Source of the DNA: Microbulbifer agarilyticus S89
GTDB taxonomy: Bacteria; Pseudomonadota; Gammaproteobacteria; Pseudomonadales; Cellvibrionaceae
NCBI RefSeq assembly: GCF_000220505.1
Contig: NZ_AFPJ01000007.1
Span: 186,001-250,000 of the forward strand
DNA: 64,000 bases
Direction: 5' to 3'
Positions 27,619 to 37,354 of the stretch are shown piece by piece; position 1 is the stretch's first letter, and every line of letters starts with the position of its first letter. The notes under the pieces were generated by a model. The model saw nothing but the letters and a program-made list of their open reading frames with translations, had not been told where the DNA came from and ran no database searches. A program made the position numbers and the translations under genes.

Positions 27619-29076
27619 TCAGTCCTTCTTTGGGAACAGCTCGTAACGCACGCCCGCCATATCCTCCAGACAACGCACCACCTGGCAGCTGTAGCCGAAC
27701 TCGTTGTCATACCAGCAGTACAGCACCGCGTTGTCGTCTTCGACAATGGTGGCGGTAGAGTCAAATACGCAGGCGCGGCGGGAGCCCACGAAATCACTGG
27801 AAACCACTTCCGGCGAATTGGTGAAGTCGATCTGCTGACGCAGCGGCGAGTGGAGTGCCACATCGCGCAGGTACTCATTCAACTCTTCCTTGGTGGTCTC
27901 TTTACCCAGGCGCAGATTCAGGATCGCCATGGACACGTTCGGGGTCGGCACACGGATCGCGTTACCGGTCAGCTTGCCCTTCAGCTCGGGCAGCGCCTTG
28001 GATACCGCCTTGGCAGCACCGGTCTCGGTCAACACCATGTTGAGGGCGGCAGAGCGGCCACGACGCTCACCCTTGTGGTAGTTGTCGATCAGGTTCTGGT
28101 CGTTGGTGTAGGCGTGTACGGTTTCCACGTGACCGTGCTCAACTCCGAACTTGTCCATCATCGCCTTCAGCACCGGCACGATGGCATTGGTGGTGCAGGA
28201 AGCGGCAGACAGGATCTTGTCTTCCGGCTTGATGTCGTCGTTGTTGATACCGTAAACGATATTCTTCAGGTCGCCTTTGCCCGGCGCGGTCAACAGCACC
28301 TTGGAGGCACCTTTGCACTCCAGGTGCTGGGACAGGCCCGCTTCGTCACGCCACACACCGGTACTGTCGACGATCAGCGCGTTGTTGATGCCGTGCTCGG
28401 TGTAATCCACCTCCTCCGGAGAGTTCGCGTAGATGACCTTCACTTCGTTGCCGTTGCAGATCAGCGTGCTGGTCTCTTCGTCTACACGAATGGTGCCGTT
28501 GAAGGCGCCGTGTACGGAGTCGCGGCGCAGCAGCGAGGCGCGCTTGACCAGGTCGTTATCCGCCTTGCCTTTACGCAGTACGATGGCACGCAGGCGCAGC
28601 ACATCGCCACTGCCCGCCTTTTCGATCAGCAGGCGCGCTACCAGGCGGCCAATACGGCCGAAACCGTAGATCACCACATCCTGAGACTCAGGCAGCGGCT
28701 TGCGGGCGCCAGCGGCGTCGGAAAGCTCTTCGCGCACGAAGTCTTCGATAGACAGGCCGCGCTCGTCGCGCATGTATTTGTTGGTAAGGGTACCCAGGTC
28801 GATATGCACCGGACCCAAGTCGAGCTTGCAGATCGCCTCGAGCACTGGATAGGTCTCAAACTCAGACAGCTCGTTTTCTTCAACCTGGCGCACGAAACGA
28901 TGCGCCTTCATGATGGTGAGAACGGAGCGGTTCACCAGGTTCTTGCCGTACATATAAATGCCGACGTTGCTTTCCCGGTTGAGCTTGCCAATCATCGGAA
29001 TCATGGATTCCGCCAGCGCTTCACGCGCTTTCCAGTCCTTGAAAAAGTCAGCGGGCTTCGGTCGCTTCTGAGTCAC
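27619..29076 (-). CDS. gap: Long-form glyceraldehyde-3-phosphate dehydrogenase
   Basis: 485 residues from GTG 29076 (VTQKRPKPADFF), preceded by AGAGGTG. A frame from TTG 29148 adds 24 residues with no family character. An N-terminal extension of about 130 residues precedes the NAD-binding GFGRIGR (138-144) and the catalytic Cys294 in ASCTTN. The C-terminal WYDNEFGYS is typical. This long class occurs next to mfd in pseudomonads. The catalysed reaction is oxidation/phosphorylation of glyceraldehyde 3-phosphate; whether it acts in glycolysis or gluconeogenesis cannot be read here. Confidence 0.92.
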   Translation of the reverse strand: MTQKRPKPADFFKDWKAREALAESMIPMIGKLNRESNVGIYMYGKNLVNRSVLTIMKAHRFVRQVEENELSEFETYPVLEAICKLDLGPVHIDLGTLTNKYMRDERGLSIEDFVREELSDAAGARKPLPESQDVVIYGFGRIGRLVARLLIEKAGSGDVLRLRAIVLRKGKADNDLVKRASLLRRDSVHGAFNGTIRVDEETSTLICNGNEVKVIYANSPEEVDYTEHGINNALIVDSTGVWRDEAGLSQHLECKGASKVLLTAPGKGDLKNIVYGINNDDIKPEDKILSAASCTTNAIVPVLKAMMDKFGVEHGHVETVHAYTNDQNLIDNYHKGERRGRSAALNMVLTETGAAKAVSKALPELKGKLTGNAIRVPTPNVSMAILNLRLGKETTKEELNEYLRDVALHSPLRQQIDFTNSPEVVSSDFVGSRRACVFDSTATIVEDDNAVLYCWYDNEFGYSCQVVRCLEDMAGVRYELFPKKD

Positions 29077-29431
29077 AGTCAGACACCTCTGCAAAGGGTA
29101 AAATTTGGGTCTTGCCCGGGCCGGAGTACAGGCTGTGTTTTGGGCCAATTGAATGATAAGAATGGCTCAAAATCCTGCCTCCAACCGGAAGGCGGGCGAA
29201 TTATGTGTATTCAAATCTGGCCGCGCAACCGAGCAAAAAACAGCCTAAAAACTGTAGTTAAACTACATTCCGGAAACAGCAAAAAGCGCTTGTCGCGCTC
29301 GCGAATCACTGCGGGGAAATGCCCCCGCCACCAGCGCACAAAACACCGACCTGCAACGGCGGCGGTTCACCGCTACAATACGGGCCCTCCAAGGCCGACA
29401 CCGGTCAGAAAGCACGGAATTATAAGGAAAG

Positions 29432-32400
29432 ATGAGTCAGCTCCCCCCTTTGTCCCCGCCCGCATTTCGCAGCCAGAATGACCGCCAATTCTGGGGGCAG
29501 CTACACGGCGCCAGCGCGGCCCTCGCCATCCTAAAGACCGCCCAGTCGAGTCCAGCGCCAACCCTGCTGATCGCCCGCAACAGCCAGGAAGCACATCAAC
29601 TTGAGGTGCAGCTGAAATTTTTTAACAAGCCGCGGCGAGATGGAGTAGACGACGACACCGCTCACACCGGTGCTGGCACGCTGGAAATCTTCCAGTTTCC
29701 GGATTGGGAAATCTTGCCCTACGACACCTTCTCTCCCCATCAGGACATCATCTCGGATCGCCTGGCGACCCTGTATCGCTTGCCCCAGATGGGCAGCGGC
29801 ATCGTCATTGTGCCGGTGAGCACTCTGTTGCACCGGCTGGCACCGAAGGATTATGTCGCGGGAAATGCGCTGGTTTTGAAGGAAGGCCAGAAGTTCGACC
29901 TGAACGCACAGCGCAAGCTACTTGAGCAGGCCGGCTACCACTGCGTAGACACCGTGTATGAACATGGCGAATTCGCCGTGCGCGGCTCACTGATGGACAT
30001 ATTCCCAATGGGCAGCAATCTGCCCTACCGCATCGATCTGTTTGATGACGAAATTGAATCCCTGCGTACCTTTGACCCGGAAGACCAGCGCACCGTCGAT
30101 AAGGTCGAGCAAATCCACCTGCTCCCCGCGCGCGAATTCCCCATGCACAAACTGGCGCTGGCGAAGTTTCTCGAGCGCTGGCACGGGCAGTTTGATTGCG
30201 ACCCGGGCCCGGTATCCATTTATCAGGATATCAGTGCGGGTATTGCCCCCGCCGGGATCGAATATTATTTGCCGCTGTTTTTCGATCAGTGCGCAAGCCT
30301 GTTTGACTATCTACCTGAGCGCAGCCAGGTCTTTATCCAGGGCGACCTCAAACAGCCGGTGGAATCCTTCTGGCGCGAAGCGGAAAACCGCTATGAGAGC
30401 CGCCGCGGCGACCTGACCCGTCCCATTCTGGAACCGCGCCAGGTACTGCTGAATGTGGACGAGTTTTATGGAGCCCTGAAGCACCTGCCACGCGCCTTCT
30501 TTTCCAACGAAACACTCCCGGAAGCGGAAGGTAATTACAACTTTGCTACCGGCACCCCCCCGAGCTTGCCGGTCGATGGCAAGTCCGAGCAGCCTCTGAA
30601 AGCCCTTGAAGCCTACTTAATGGAGTACAAGGGCCGCGTACTGTTCTGTGCGGAAAGCGGTGGCCGGCGCGAAGCGCTGCTGGAACTGCTCAGTGGAATT
30701 CGCCTGAAGCCGAAAACGCTCGACTGCTGGCAGGACTTTGTCGACGGTAACGATCAAATCGCCATCACCGTCTCCCCTATCGACCAGGGTCTGATGCTTG
30801 ACGATCCACAGCTCAACCTGATCGCGGAACCACAACTGTTTGGCGACCGGGTACTGCAGCAGCGCCGGCGTCGCAAGGCAAAAGAGGAAGCAGACAACGC
30901 GGTTAAAAACCTGGCGGAGCTGCGCATCAACGCGCCGGTCGTGCATATCGATCATGGCGTCGGCCGCTACAAGGGCCTGCAGAGCCTCGATATCGATGGC
31001 CAGGCGGCAGAGTTTCTGACCCTGGAATACGGTGATGGCGCCAAGCTGTATGTGCCGGTGGCCAGCCTGCACCTGATTAGCCGCTACTCCGGCGCCGACG
31101 AGGAACTCGCTCCACTGCACAAACTGGGCAGCGAAACCTGGCAAAAAGCCAAGCGCAGAGCTGCGGAAAAAGTCCGCGATGCAGCGGCGGAATTGCTCGA
31201 TATTTACGCACGGCGTGAGGCCCGCGTTGGCCATGCGTTTGGCGACCCCGGGCTCGCCTACCGCGAATTCACCGCCGGCTTCCCGTTTGAGGAGACGCCG
31301 GACCAGCAGCTCGCCATTGAGGCCGTGGTAGGAGACATGTTGTCCGACAAGCCGATGGACCGGCTGGTGTGTGGCGATGTGGGCTTTGGTAAAACCGAGG
31401 TGGCCATGCGGGCGGCGTTCGTGGCCGCGCATGGAGGGAAGCAAGTCGCCATGCTGGTGCCCACCACCCTGCTGGCACAACAGCACTTCCAGTCGCTACA
31501 GGATCGCTTTGCGGACTGGCCTATTTCCATCGAGGTAATTTCCCGCTTCCGCAGCAACAAGGAAGTCGAGGCCATTAAACAGCGTATCGCCGAAGGGAAA
31601 GTCGATATTCTGGTCGGCACCCACAAGCTGCTGCAAAGTGATCTCAAGTTTAAAAACCTGGGACTGTTGATCATCGATGAGGAGCACCGCTTCGGGGTTC
31701 GCCAGAAAGAAAAACTCAAGAGCCTGCGCTCCGAGGTCGACATCCTCAACCTCACCGCCACACCTATTCCGCGCACACTGAATATGGCCATGGCAGGCAT
31801 TCGCGACCTGTCGGTGATCGCCACCCCGCCGGCGCGCCGCCTGTCGGTAAAAACCTTTGTGCGCGAGCGCGACGATGCGCTGATCAAGGAGGCGATTCTG
31901 CGGGAGATTCTGCGCGGTGGTCAGGTCTATTTCCTGCACAACGAAGTGAAGAGCATCGAGCGCATCGCCCGCGAGATTCAGGAGCTGGTGCCCGAGGCCC
32001 GCATCGGCATTGGCCATGGCCAGATGCGCGAACGCGAGCTCGAGCAGGTAATGAGCGATTTTTACCACAAGCGCTTCAACGTTCTGGTATGTACCACCAT
32101 CATTGAAACCGGTATCGACATTCCCAGCGCCAACACCATCCTGATTGAGCGCGCGGACAAATTTGGTCTGGCGCAGCTACACCAGCTGCGCGGTCGTGTA
32201 GGCCGCTCCCACCACCAGGCCTATGCCTACTTGCTCACCCCGAACAAGCGGGCAATGACCGGCGACGCGGTGAAGCGCCTCGAGGCGATCAGCGAAGCCC
32301 AGGATCTGGGGGCTGGCTTTACCCTCGCAACCCATGATCTGGAGATCCGCGGTGCGGGAGAGCTCCTGGGCGAAGAGCAAAGCGGCCAGATCCAGAGCGT

Positions 32401-32929
32401 GGGCTTCAACCTGTATATGGAAATGCTGGACCATGCGGTCAAGGCTATTCGCGAAGGACGCACGCCGAATATCGACGAGCCGCTCGAATCACCTGCCGTC
32501 GACGTCAACCTGCGGGTACCGGCACTGATTCCCGATGACTATCTGCCCGACGTGCACAGCCGCCTGATCATGTACAAGCGCATTGCAAATGCGGAAGACA
32601 AGACCGCACTGAAGGAGCTGCAGGTAGAGATGATCGACCGCTTCGGGCTGCTGCCGGAGCCGCTGAAGCACCTATTCCGGATCACCGAGATCAAGCTCAA
32701 CGCCAATCAGATGGGGATTCGCAAGCTGGAGGCCTCTGCCAGCCACGGGCGTATCGAATTTGCCGACAACGCGAAGGTAGACCCACTGACCCTGGTGAAA
32801 CTTGTGCAGAGCCGCCCTACCTCCTTCCAATTGCAGGGCGCCAACCAGCTTAACTTTGCGCTCGATGAGAGCGGCCCGGAGCACCGTCTGCAGCAGGTCA
32901 GCGACGTATTGCAACAGCTGTCGCAATAG
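29432..32929 (+). CDS. mfd: Transcription-repair coupling factor Mfd
   Basis: 1165 residues, normal length, start ATG 29432 behind AAGGAAAG. Domains in order: UvrB-homology region (about 30-350), RNA-polymerase interaction domain with VHIDHGVGRYKGL (about 500-580), helicase core with Walker A GDVGFGKT (648-655), DEEH box (749-752), ETGIDIPSANT and HQLRGRVGRS, then the C-terminal UvrA-mimicking module. It displaces stalled RNA polymerase and recruits nucleotide-excision repair. Confidence 0.97.
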   Translation: MSQLPPLSPPAFRSQNDRQFWGQLHGASAALAILKTAQSSPAPTLLIARNSQEAHQLEVQLKFFNKPRRDGVDDDTAHTGAGTLEIFQFPDWEILPYDTFSPHQDIISDRLATLYRLPQMGSGIVIVPVSTLLHRLAPKDYVAGNALVLKEGQKFDLNAQRKLLEQAGYHCVDTVYEHGEFAVRGSLMDIFPMGSNLPYRIDLFDDEIESLRTFDPEDQRTVDKVEQIHLLPAREFPMHKLALAKFLERWHGQFDCDPGPVSIYQDISAGIAPAGIEYYLPLFFDQCASLFDYLPERSQVFIQGDLKQPVESFWREAENRYESRRGDLTRPILEPRQVLLNVDEFYGALKHLPRAFFSNETLPEAEGNYNFATGTPPSLPVDGKSEQPLKALEAYLMEYKGRVLFCAESGGRREALLELLSGIRLKPKTLDCWQDFVDGNDQIAITVSPIDQGLMLDDPQLNLIAEPQLFGDRVLQQRRRRKAKEEADNAVKNLAELRINAPVVHIDHGVGRYKGLQSLDIDGQAAEFLTLEYGDGAKLYVPVASLHLISRYSGADEELAPLHKLGSETWQKAKRRAAEKVRDAAAELLDIYARREARVGHAFGDPGLAYREFTAGFPFEETPDQQLAIEAVVGDMLSDKPMDRLVCGDVGFGKTEVAMRAAFVAAHGGKQVAMLVPTTLLAQQHFQSLQDRFADWPISIEVISRFRSNKEVEAIKQRIAEGKVDILVGTHKLLQSDLKFKNLGLLIIDEEHRFGVRQKEKLKSLRSEVDILNLTATPIPRTLNMAMAGIRDLSVIATPPARRLSVKTFVRERDDALIKEAILREILRGGQVYFLHNEVKSIERIAREIQELVPEARIGIGHGQMRERELEQVMSDFYHKRFNVLVCTTIIETGIDIPSANTILIERADKFGLAQLHQLRGRVGRSHHQAYAYLLTPNKRAMTGDAVKRLEAISEAQDLGAGFTLATHDLEIRGAGELLGEEQSGQIQSVGFNLYMEMLDHAVKAIREGRTPNIDEPLESPAVDVNLRVPALIPDDYLPDVHSRLIMYKRIANAEDKTALKELQVEMIDRFGLLPEPLKHLFRITEIKLNANQMGIRKLEASASHGRIEFADNAKVDPLTLVKLVQSRPTSFQLQGANQLNFALDESGPEHRLQQVSDVLQQLSQ

Positions 32930-32982
32930 CGGCACACGACGGAGATCCGGGCCGCAAAGGGTGCTAAGATGGCCGAAATATC

Positions 32983-33022
32983 CGCCAGCTCCCCAGCAAC
33001 ATGCACGGTTGCTGGGCTGGCG
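32983..33022. terminator. Stable hairpin between mfd and csiV
   Basis: CGCCAGC / GCTGGCG and CCAGCAAC / GTTGCTGG stack into a 15-bp stem with a 3-nt bulge and a 7-nt loop. There is no T-run, so termination is uncertain; it could be an attenuating or stabilising structure ahead of csiV. Confidence 0.4.
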
Positions 33023-33075
33023 AACCGGCGCCCAAGCCGCCAGAGAATGCAGCTTAGACCAACGCGGTACATATA

Positions 33076-34077
33076 ATGACCAGCTTTCTAAACCGGGTCA
33101 CTGAGAGACCCAACAAGCCGTTTCAGCGACTGGCAACCACTGCCCTACTCGCCCTTAGCACCGCGCTGAGCGTCGGCGAGACCCAAGCAGCCGGGTATGC
33201 GGGCACGCAGTTTGAAATCGAGATGATCGTATTTTCCCGCGAGGAAGGTATGCAGGCCTCGCGCGAGACCTGGCCGGCGACACCCAAACTCGCTTATGAC
33301 AAGCACTGGGTGGACTTCAATTCGGCGTCGGCCACCGACCCGCTGCTGCCGGCACTGGAGCCGGCCGCGAATCGGCTGAACAACAAGGCCGCCAGCCTTA
33401 ACCGCAACCCCAAGTACTCGGTATTGTTTCACAAAACCTGGCGACAGGTCCTGCAAACGGAGCGCAATGCACCGGCAGTCCTGATCAACGGTGGCATCGC
33501 CAGTGATGGCCACCACCAGCTGGAAGGCAGCGTTACTATCAGCGTTTCTCGATATCTGCACCTCAGCACCGACCTCTGGTTTAGCGAGTGGGCGCAACAG
33601 CTGCCGCAACCAATAACGCAACAACTTTCGCAACAACAGCCGCTGCAACCTGCTGGCTGGGACCAGAAAGCACCGCAGGCAGAGGACAACTCTACGGCTC
33701 GGGGTATTGCTGTCCCCACTCAGCCCCGCGCACCGTTGCTACCGGTAGCCGCTGACGCAGACAGCGAGCCGCTGGGCCTGGGCGCATCGGTTGAATCTGT
33801 CTCCGACACGTCTACCAGTTCCCCTACCAGCTCCTTTAGCAGTAACAATGCATTCAGCACCAGTGCAGACTTCGCCGCATTTGGCGAAGAGGAAAACACC
33901 CCGGCATTGCCCATGGAAAAAATCGCAGAGCGAGTGGCGGTACTGCAGGAAGAGCGCAGACTGCGCAGTGGCGAGCTGCACTATATAGACCACCCGAAAT
34001 TGGGTGTGCTCATCGAGGTCCGCACCGTAGAAGAGACAGAGGATGGAGAGCAGGATCCCCTACTTCAATCTGACTAA
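33076..34077 (+). CDS. csiV: CsiV-like periplasmic protein
   Basis: 333 residues with a signal peptide ending in ETQAAG (cut after about residue 39). The FEIEMIVFSREEG start and HPKLGVLIEVRTV end match the CsiV family, whose Vibrio member binds peptidoglycan and activates the PBP1A cofactor LpoA. Position directly after mfd is also as in Vibrio and Pseudomonas. A Gln/Pro-rich stretch (174-202) and a Ser/Thr-rich one (239-263) form low-complexity linkers in the middle. The CsiV role here is inferred. Confidence 0.8.
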   Translation: MTSFLNRVTERPNKPFQRLATTALLALSTALSVGETQAAGYAGTQFEIEMIVFSREEGMQASRETWPATPKLAYDKHWVDFNSASATDPLLPALEPAANRLNNKAASLNRNPKYSVLFHKTWRQVLQTERNAPAVLINGGIASDGHHQLEGSVTISVSRYLHLSTDLWFSEWAQQLPQPITQQLSQQQPLQPAGWDQKAPQAEDNSTARGIAVPTQPRAPLLPVAADADSEPLGLGASVESVSDTSTSSPTSSFSSNNAFSTSADFAAFGEEENTPALPMEKIAERVAVLQEERRLRSGELHYIDHPKLGVLIEVRTVEETEDGEQDPLLQSD

Positions 34078-34106
34078 TCGCAATCGGCGCGAGGCGCGAT
34101 GTGCGA

Positions 34107-34130
34107 GGACGGCCCCCAACGGGGCCGTCC
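34107..34130. terminator. Hairpin after csiV
   Basis: GGACGGCCCC / GGGGCCGTCC form a perfect 10-bp stem with a CAAC loop, 30 bp after the csiV stop. No T-run follows, so its strength as a terminator is uncertain. Confidence 0.5.
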
Positions 34131-34181
34131 GCGTATCTGCCCAACGCAAACTTATCGAACAATAATACGGATCGACATCCA

Positions 34182-35417
34182 ATGATTACCAATGACGCCA
34201 TTATCCTGGGTCTACTTGCCGCCATTCTTGGCTTTGTCTTCTATACCGCGGGTAGTGAACAGAGGTTCTGGAAACGCTTTTACCGCTTTGTTCCAGCGCT
34301 GTTACTGTGTTACTTCCTGCCATCGCTGCTCACCACCTTTCATATCATCGATGCGCACAACTCGAACCTGTATTTTGTTGCGTCGCGCTACCTGCTGCCC
34401 GCGAGTCTGGTGCTGCTCACCCTGAGTGTGGACCTGAAGGGAATTATCAATCTCGGGCCCAAGGCGCTCATCCTGTTCCTTACCGGTACCCTCGGTATTG
34501 TTATCGGCGGTCCAATCGCGCTACTGATAATGTCGGCGATTGATCCGGGCCTGTTGAATGGCAATGGCCCGGATGCAATCTGGCGCGGCATGACAACCGT
34601 TGCCGGCAGCTGGATTGGCGGTGGCGCCAACCAGGCGGCAATGAAAGAAGTGTTTGACGTGGGTGGACAGGTGTTCTCGGCGATGGTGGCCGTCGATGTG
34701 ATCATCGCCAACTTGTGGATGGCGGTACTGCTGATCATGGCCGGCAATGCGAAGAAAATCGATGCCAAGTCTGGTGCGGACACCAGTGCCATCGATACCC
34801 TCAGGGAGCGGGTCGAGACCATGCAGCGCAAGCATGCGCGCAACCCCACCGTGCAGGACCTGATGCTTATTGCGGCGGTTGGATTTGGCATTACCGCCAT
34901 CGCGCACGCCGGTGCAGACTTCCTCGCCCCCTGGTTTCAGGCGAATGCCCCGGAGCTCGCTCGCTTCAGCTTAACCAGTCCTTTTTTCTGGCTGATTATC
35001 ATTGCCACGACGCTTGGCGTGGCCATGGCATTCTCTCCGGCGAAAAAGCTGGAAGGTGCCGGCGCGTCCAAGGTCGGCACGATCTTTATCTACTTCTTGG
35101 TTGCGACCATCGGCACGCACATGGACATTACCGCGCTGAGCGACAGTCCGGAGCTGTTCGTGCTCGGCCTGATCTGGATGGCGGTACACGCAGGCCTGCT
35201 GCTTCTAGTGGCCAAGCTAATCAAGGCACCACTCTTTTTCATGGCGGTCGGCAGCCAAGCAAACGTGGGCGGTGCGGCCTCGGCTCCGGTTGTGGCAGCG
35301 GCATTCCACCCGTCGCTCGCGCCGGTCGGCGTACTGCTTGCGGTTATGGGCTACGCACTCGGCACTTACGCAGCCTGGTTCTGCGGCCAATTGCTGCGTG
35401 TCGTCGGTGCCGGCTGA
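34182..35417 (+). CDS. DUF819 family integral membrane protein
   Basis: 411 residues from ATG 34182. The 27-codon upstream extension runs through the csiV hairpin and is rejected. About ten or eleven membrane segments; GSWIGGGANQAAMKEVF and the late GSQANVGGAASAPVVAAAF are DUF819 (YjcL-like) hallmarks, each resembling a re-entrant Gly/Asn loop of a secondary transporter. Transport substrate unknown. A strong terminator follows. Confidence 0.85.
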   Translation: MITNDAIILGLLAAILGFVFYTAGSEQRFWKRFYRFVPALLLCYFLPSLLTTFHIIDAHNSNLYFVASRYLLPASLVLLTLSVDLKGIINLGPKALILFLTGTLGIVIGGPIALLIMSAIDPGLLNGNGPDAIWRGMTTVAGSWIGGGANQAAMKEVFDVGGQVFSAMVAVDVIIANLWMAVLLIMAGNAKKIDAKSGADTSAIDTLRERVETMQRKHARNPTVQDLMLIAAVGFGITAIAHAGADFLAPWFQANAPELARFSLTSPFFWLIIIATTLGVAMAFSPAKKLEGAGASKVGTIFIYFLVATIGTHMDITALSDSPELFVLGLIWMAVHAGLLLLVAKLIKAPLFFMAVGSQANVGGAASAPVVAAAFHPSLAPVGVLLAVMGYALGTYAAWFCGQLLRVVGAG

Positions 35418-35522
35418 CGCGGGCTCAGGGGAAATGTACCCAGGCGCCTTATAGCCTAGGCTCCAAACAGAGAGGCAGCGCGTGAATTGCGTGGTGCCTC
35501 TCTGCAAGTATGTAGGACATAA

Positions 35523-35569
35523 AAAAGCCCGCCGGGTAATGCCAAACAAGCATTACCCGGCGGGCTTTT
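35523..35569. terminator. Bidirectional intrinsic terminator
   Basis: AAAAGCCCGCCGGGTAATGC pairs perfectly over 20 bp with its partner at 35550-35569, around a CAAACAA loop. Both outer arms end in A/T runs. It separates the convergent DUF819 and cold-shock genes. Confidence 0.93.
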
Positions 35570-35623
35570 ACGTTGTGCGCTGCCGAAAATTATTCCGGTA
35601 GTCACCCAGAGATGGCTGGCGAA

Positions 35624-35839
35624 TTACTCGCAGAGAACCACGTCTTCTGCCAACAGGCCTTTATCGCCCTGTTGCATTTCGAACTCGACTGCCTGACCTT
35701 CGTTCAAGGTCTTGTAGCCGTCGCCTCGAATGCTGCGGTAATGAACAAAAATATCCTCGGAACCTTCCGAGCAGGTGATAAAACCATAACCCCGGGCGTT
35801 ATTAAACCACTTCACAGTACCCGTAACGCGATCACTCAT
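35624..35839 (-). CDS. Cold-shock domain protein
   Basis: 71 residues, one cold-shock domain. RNP1-like ARGYGFI (15-21) and RNP2-like DIFVHY (29-34) are present, with the [11 protein letters not shown] start typical of the CspD-like branch. It binds single-stranded nucleic acid. Ribosome binding site AAGAGG precedes ATG 35839. Whether it is cold-induced or stationary-phase induced cannot be told. Confidence 0.92.
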   Translation of the reverse strand: MSDRVTGTVKWFNNARGYGFITCSEGSEDIFVHYRSIRGDGYKTLNEGQAVEFEMQQGDKGLLAEDVVLCE

Positions 35840-36173
35840 TAAGCCAACCTCTTTTATTGTTATTGCGTTCGCCCTGGTTGCGGGCGATTCGCCTACCCCA
35901 ATTTAGGTGCCCGATCCTCCGCGAGGCCGGACACTTTCTCGAAGCACCCATTCGGTGTATCGAATAGGTCCTTACCGATTCTTAGATAAAACTGCGCCAC
36001 TGTCTAGGTTTGCATGTGAAATTAATGTTACTTCTCACCAACAATGCGCAATAAATCACCAAATTAGCCCAAAAGGTCCCAAATCCCTTGGCACACTGTG
36101 CTCAGCATGGGGTCTAACGTGAAATTTAACGTACGTGGCTAAGCTGACTATTGCGCACTTCTCGCCACCCTGC
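35840..36173. other. Intergenic region upstream of the cold-shock gene
   Basis: 334 bp without a supported gene, between mscS-like and csp genes, both on the minus strand. It probably holds the csp promoter and a long untranslated leader, as many cold-shock genes have. I see no clear hairpin or operator. Confidence 0.4.
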
Positions 36174-37304
36174 TCAAGCGCCGACTGGCCCGCCCACTCC
36201 CGTAGAGCGGTCCGCGATGGCCAGTTCTGGCAACTCCGCAATGTGCAATGTGGATGTTGGGAATGCGCAAGAGGCACCCTGGGCCTCAATAATTTTGAGG
36301 ATCTTCAGTAGCACGTCCTGTTTGATCTCGTGGTAACGCACCCACTCCGTGGTCTTGGTGAAGGTGTAGATAAAGAAATCCAGGGAAGATGGCGCAAACG
36401 AATTGAAGTTCACGATAAGCGTTTGATTGGTATCAATCTCCGGGTGCCGCTCGAGCATGGCCCGCACCTCCCCCACCACAGACTCCATCAAGTGCGCATC
36501 CTCATAGCGAATGCCAATGGTTTCATAGATGCGTCGGTTCAACATGCGCGACGGATTTTCAACCGAAATCTGGGTAAAGGTGCCGTTCGGAATATACAGC
36601 GGGCGCTTGTCGAAGGTGCGGATTCGGGTCAGGCGCCAGCCAATATCTTCCACTGTCCCCTCAATTTCCTGGTCCGGGGAGCGCACCCAATCGCCGACCT
36701 TAAACGGGCGATCCAGGTAAATCATCAACCCACCAAAAAAGTTGGCCAGCAGATCCTTCGCCGCAAAACCGATCGCGAGGCCACCAATGCCCCCCATTGC
36801 CAATACGCCGCTCACGCTATAACCAAGGCGCTGCATGATTACCAATGCAGCGGTGATCATGATGGAGGCGCGTACCAGCTTGCCGATGGCGCGCACCGTG
36901 GTGGCATCAATCGGTTTGTGCATATAGCGCGGATCCGCCAGGTTCCGCTCAATTTCTTTGGCGAAGCGCAAGCCAAACCAGGCAACGACCACCACAAACC
37001 CGACCGCTCGCGGCTTGTCTGCCAGCCAGGAGAGCAGCTCTGAGCCAGTGGTGGCGGCAGTGCGCGCAGCCGCTACCGACAAACCCAACAGCCAGATCAA
37101 AATTGATGCAGGTGGGTCAATGGAATTAGCGAGTGCGTCATCCCATGGGTTAACGGTGCGCTCTGCCCGCGCCTGAAGCTGGAGAATAAAGCGCCCCACC
37201 AACCAGGAGGCCAGTGCGGTAAACAAAACAATGAAAAAGATTTCGGCAATCCAGAAGCGGTCATCCCCGACAAGGGAGCGCAAGAACGCTTTAGCTGACT
37301 CCAC
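36174..37304 (-). CDS. MscS-family mechanosensitive channel
   Basis: 376 residues. Four or five membrane segments in the first 190 residues lead into the pore helix region GGIGGLAIGFAAKDLLANFF. The MscS beta domain follows with YLDRPFKVGDWVRS and GTVEDIGWRLTRIRTFDKR, then the C-terminal alpha/beta domain. It resembles the YnaI/YbdG medium-sized subgroup. It would open on membrane tension to release solutes. Confidence 0.9.
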   Translation of the reverse strand: MESAKAFLRSLVGDDRFWIAEIFFIVLFTALASWLVGRFILQLQARAERTVNPWDDALANSIDPPASILIWLLGLSVAAARTAATTGSELLSWLADKPRAVGFVVVVAWFGLRFAKEIERNLADPRYMHKPIDATTVRAIGKLVRASIMITAALVIMQRLGYSVSGVLAMGGIGGLAIGFAAKDLLANFFGGLMIYLDRPFKVGDWVRSPDQEIEGTVEDIGWRLTRIRTFDKRPLYIPNGTFTQISVENPSRMLNRRIYETIGIRYEDAHLMESVVGEVRAMLERHPEIDTNQTLIVNFNSFAPSSLDFFIYTFTKTTEWVRYHEIKQDVLLKILKIIEAQGASCAFPTSTLHIAELPELAIADRSTGVGGPVGA

Positions 37305-37354
37305 AAACTACTCCATATGCTGCAGACAAATGATGAAGGGATTATTGTCCGTAT

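Noticed and set aside
27601-29481. 626-codon plus-strand frame opposite gap
   Set aside because: Antisense shadow of the GC-rich gap gene; low-quality composition and no domain, while the minus strand encodes a clear GAPDH.
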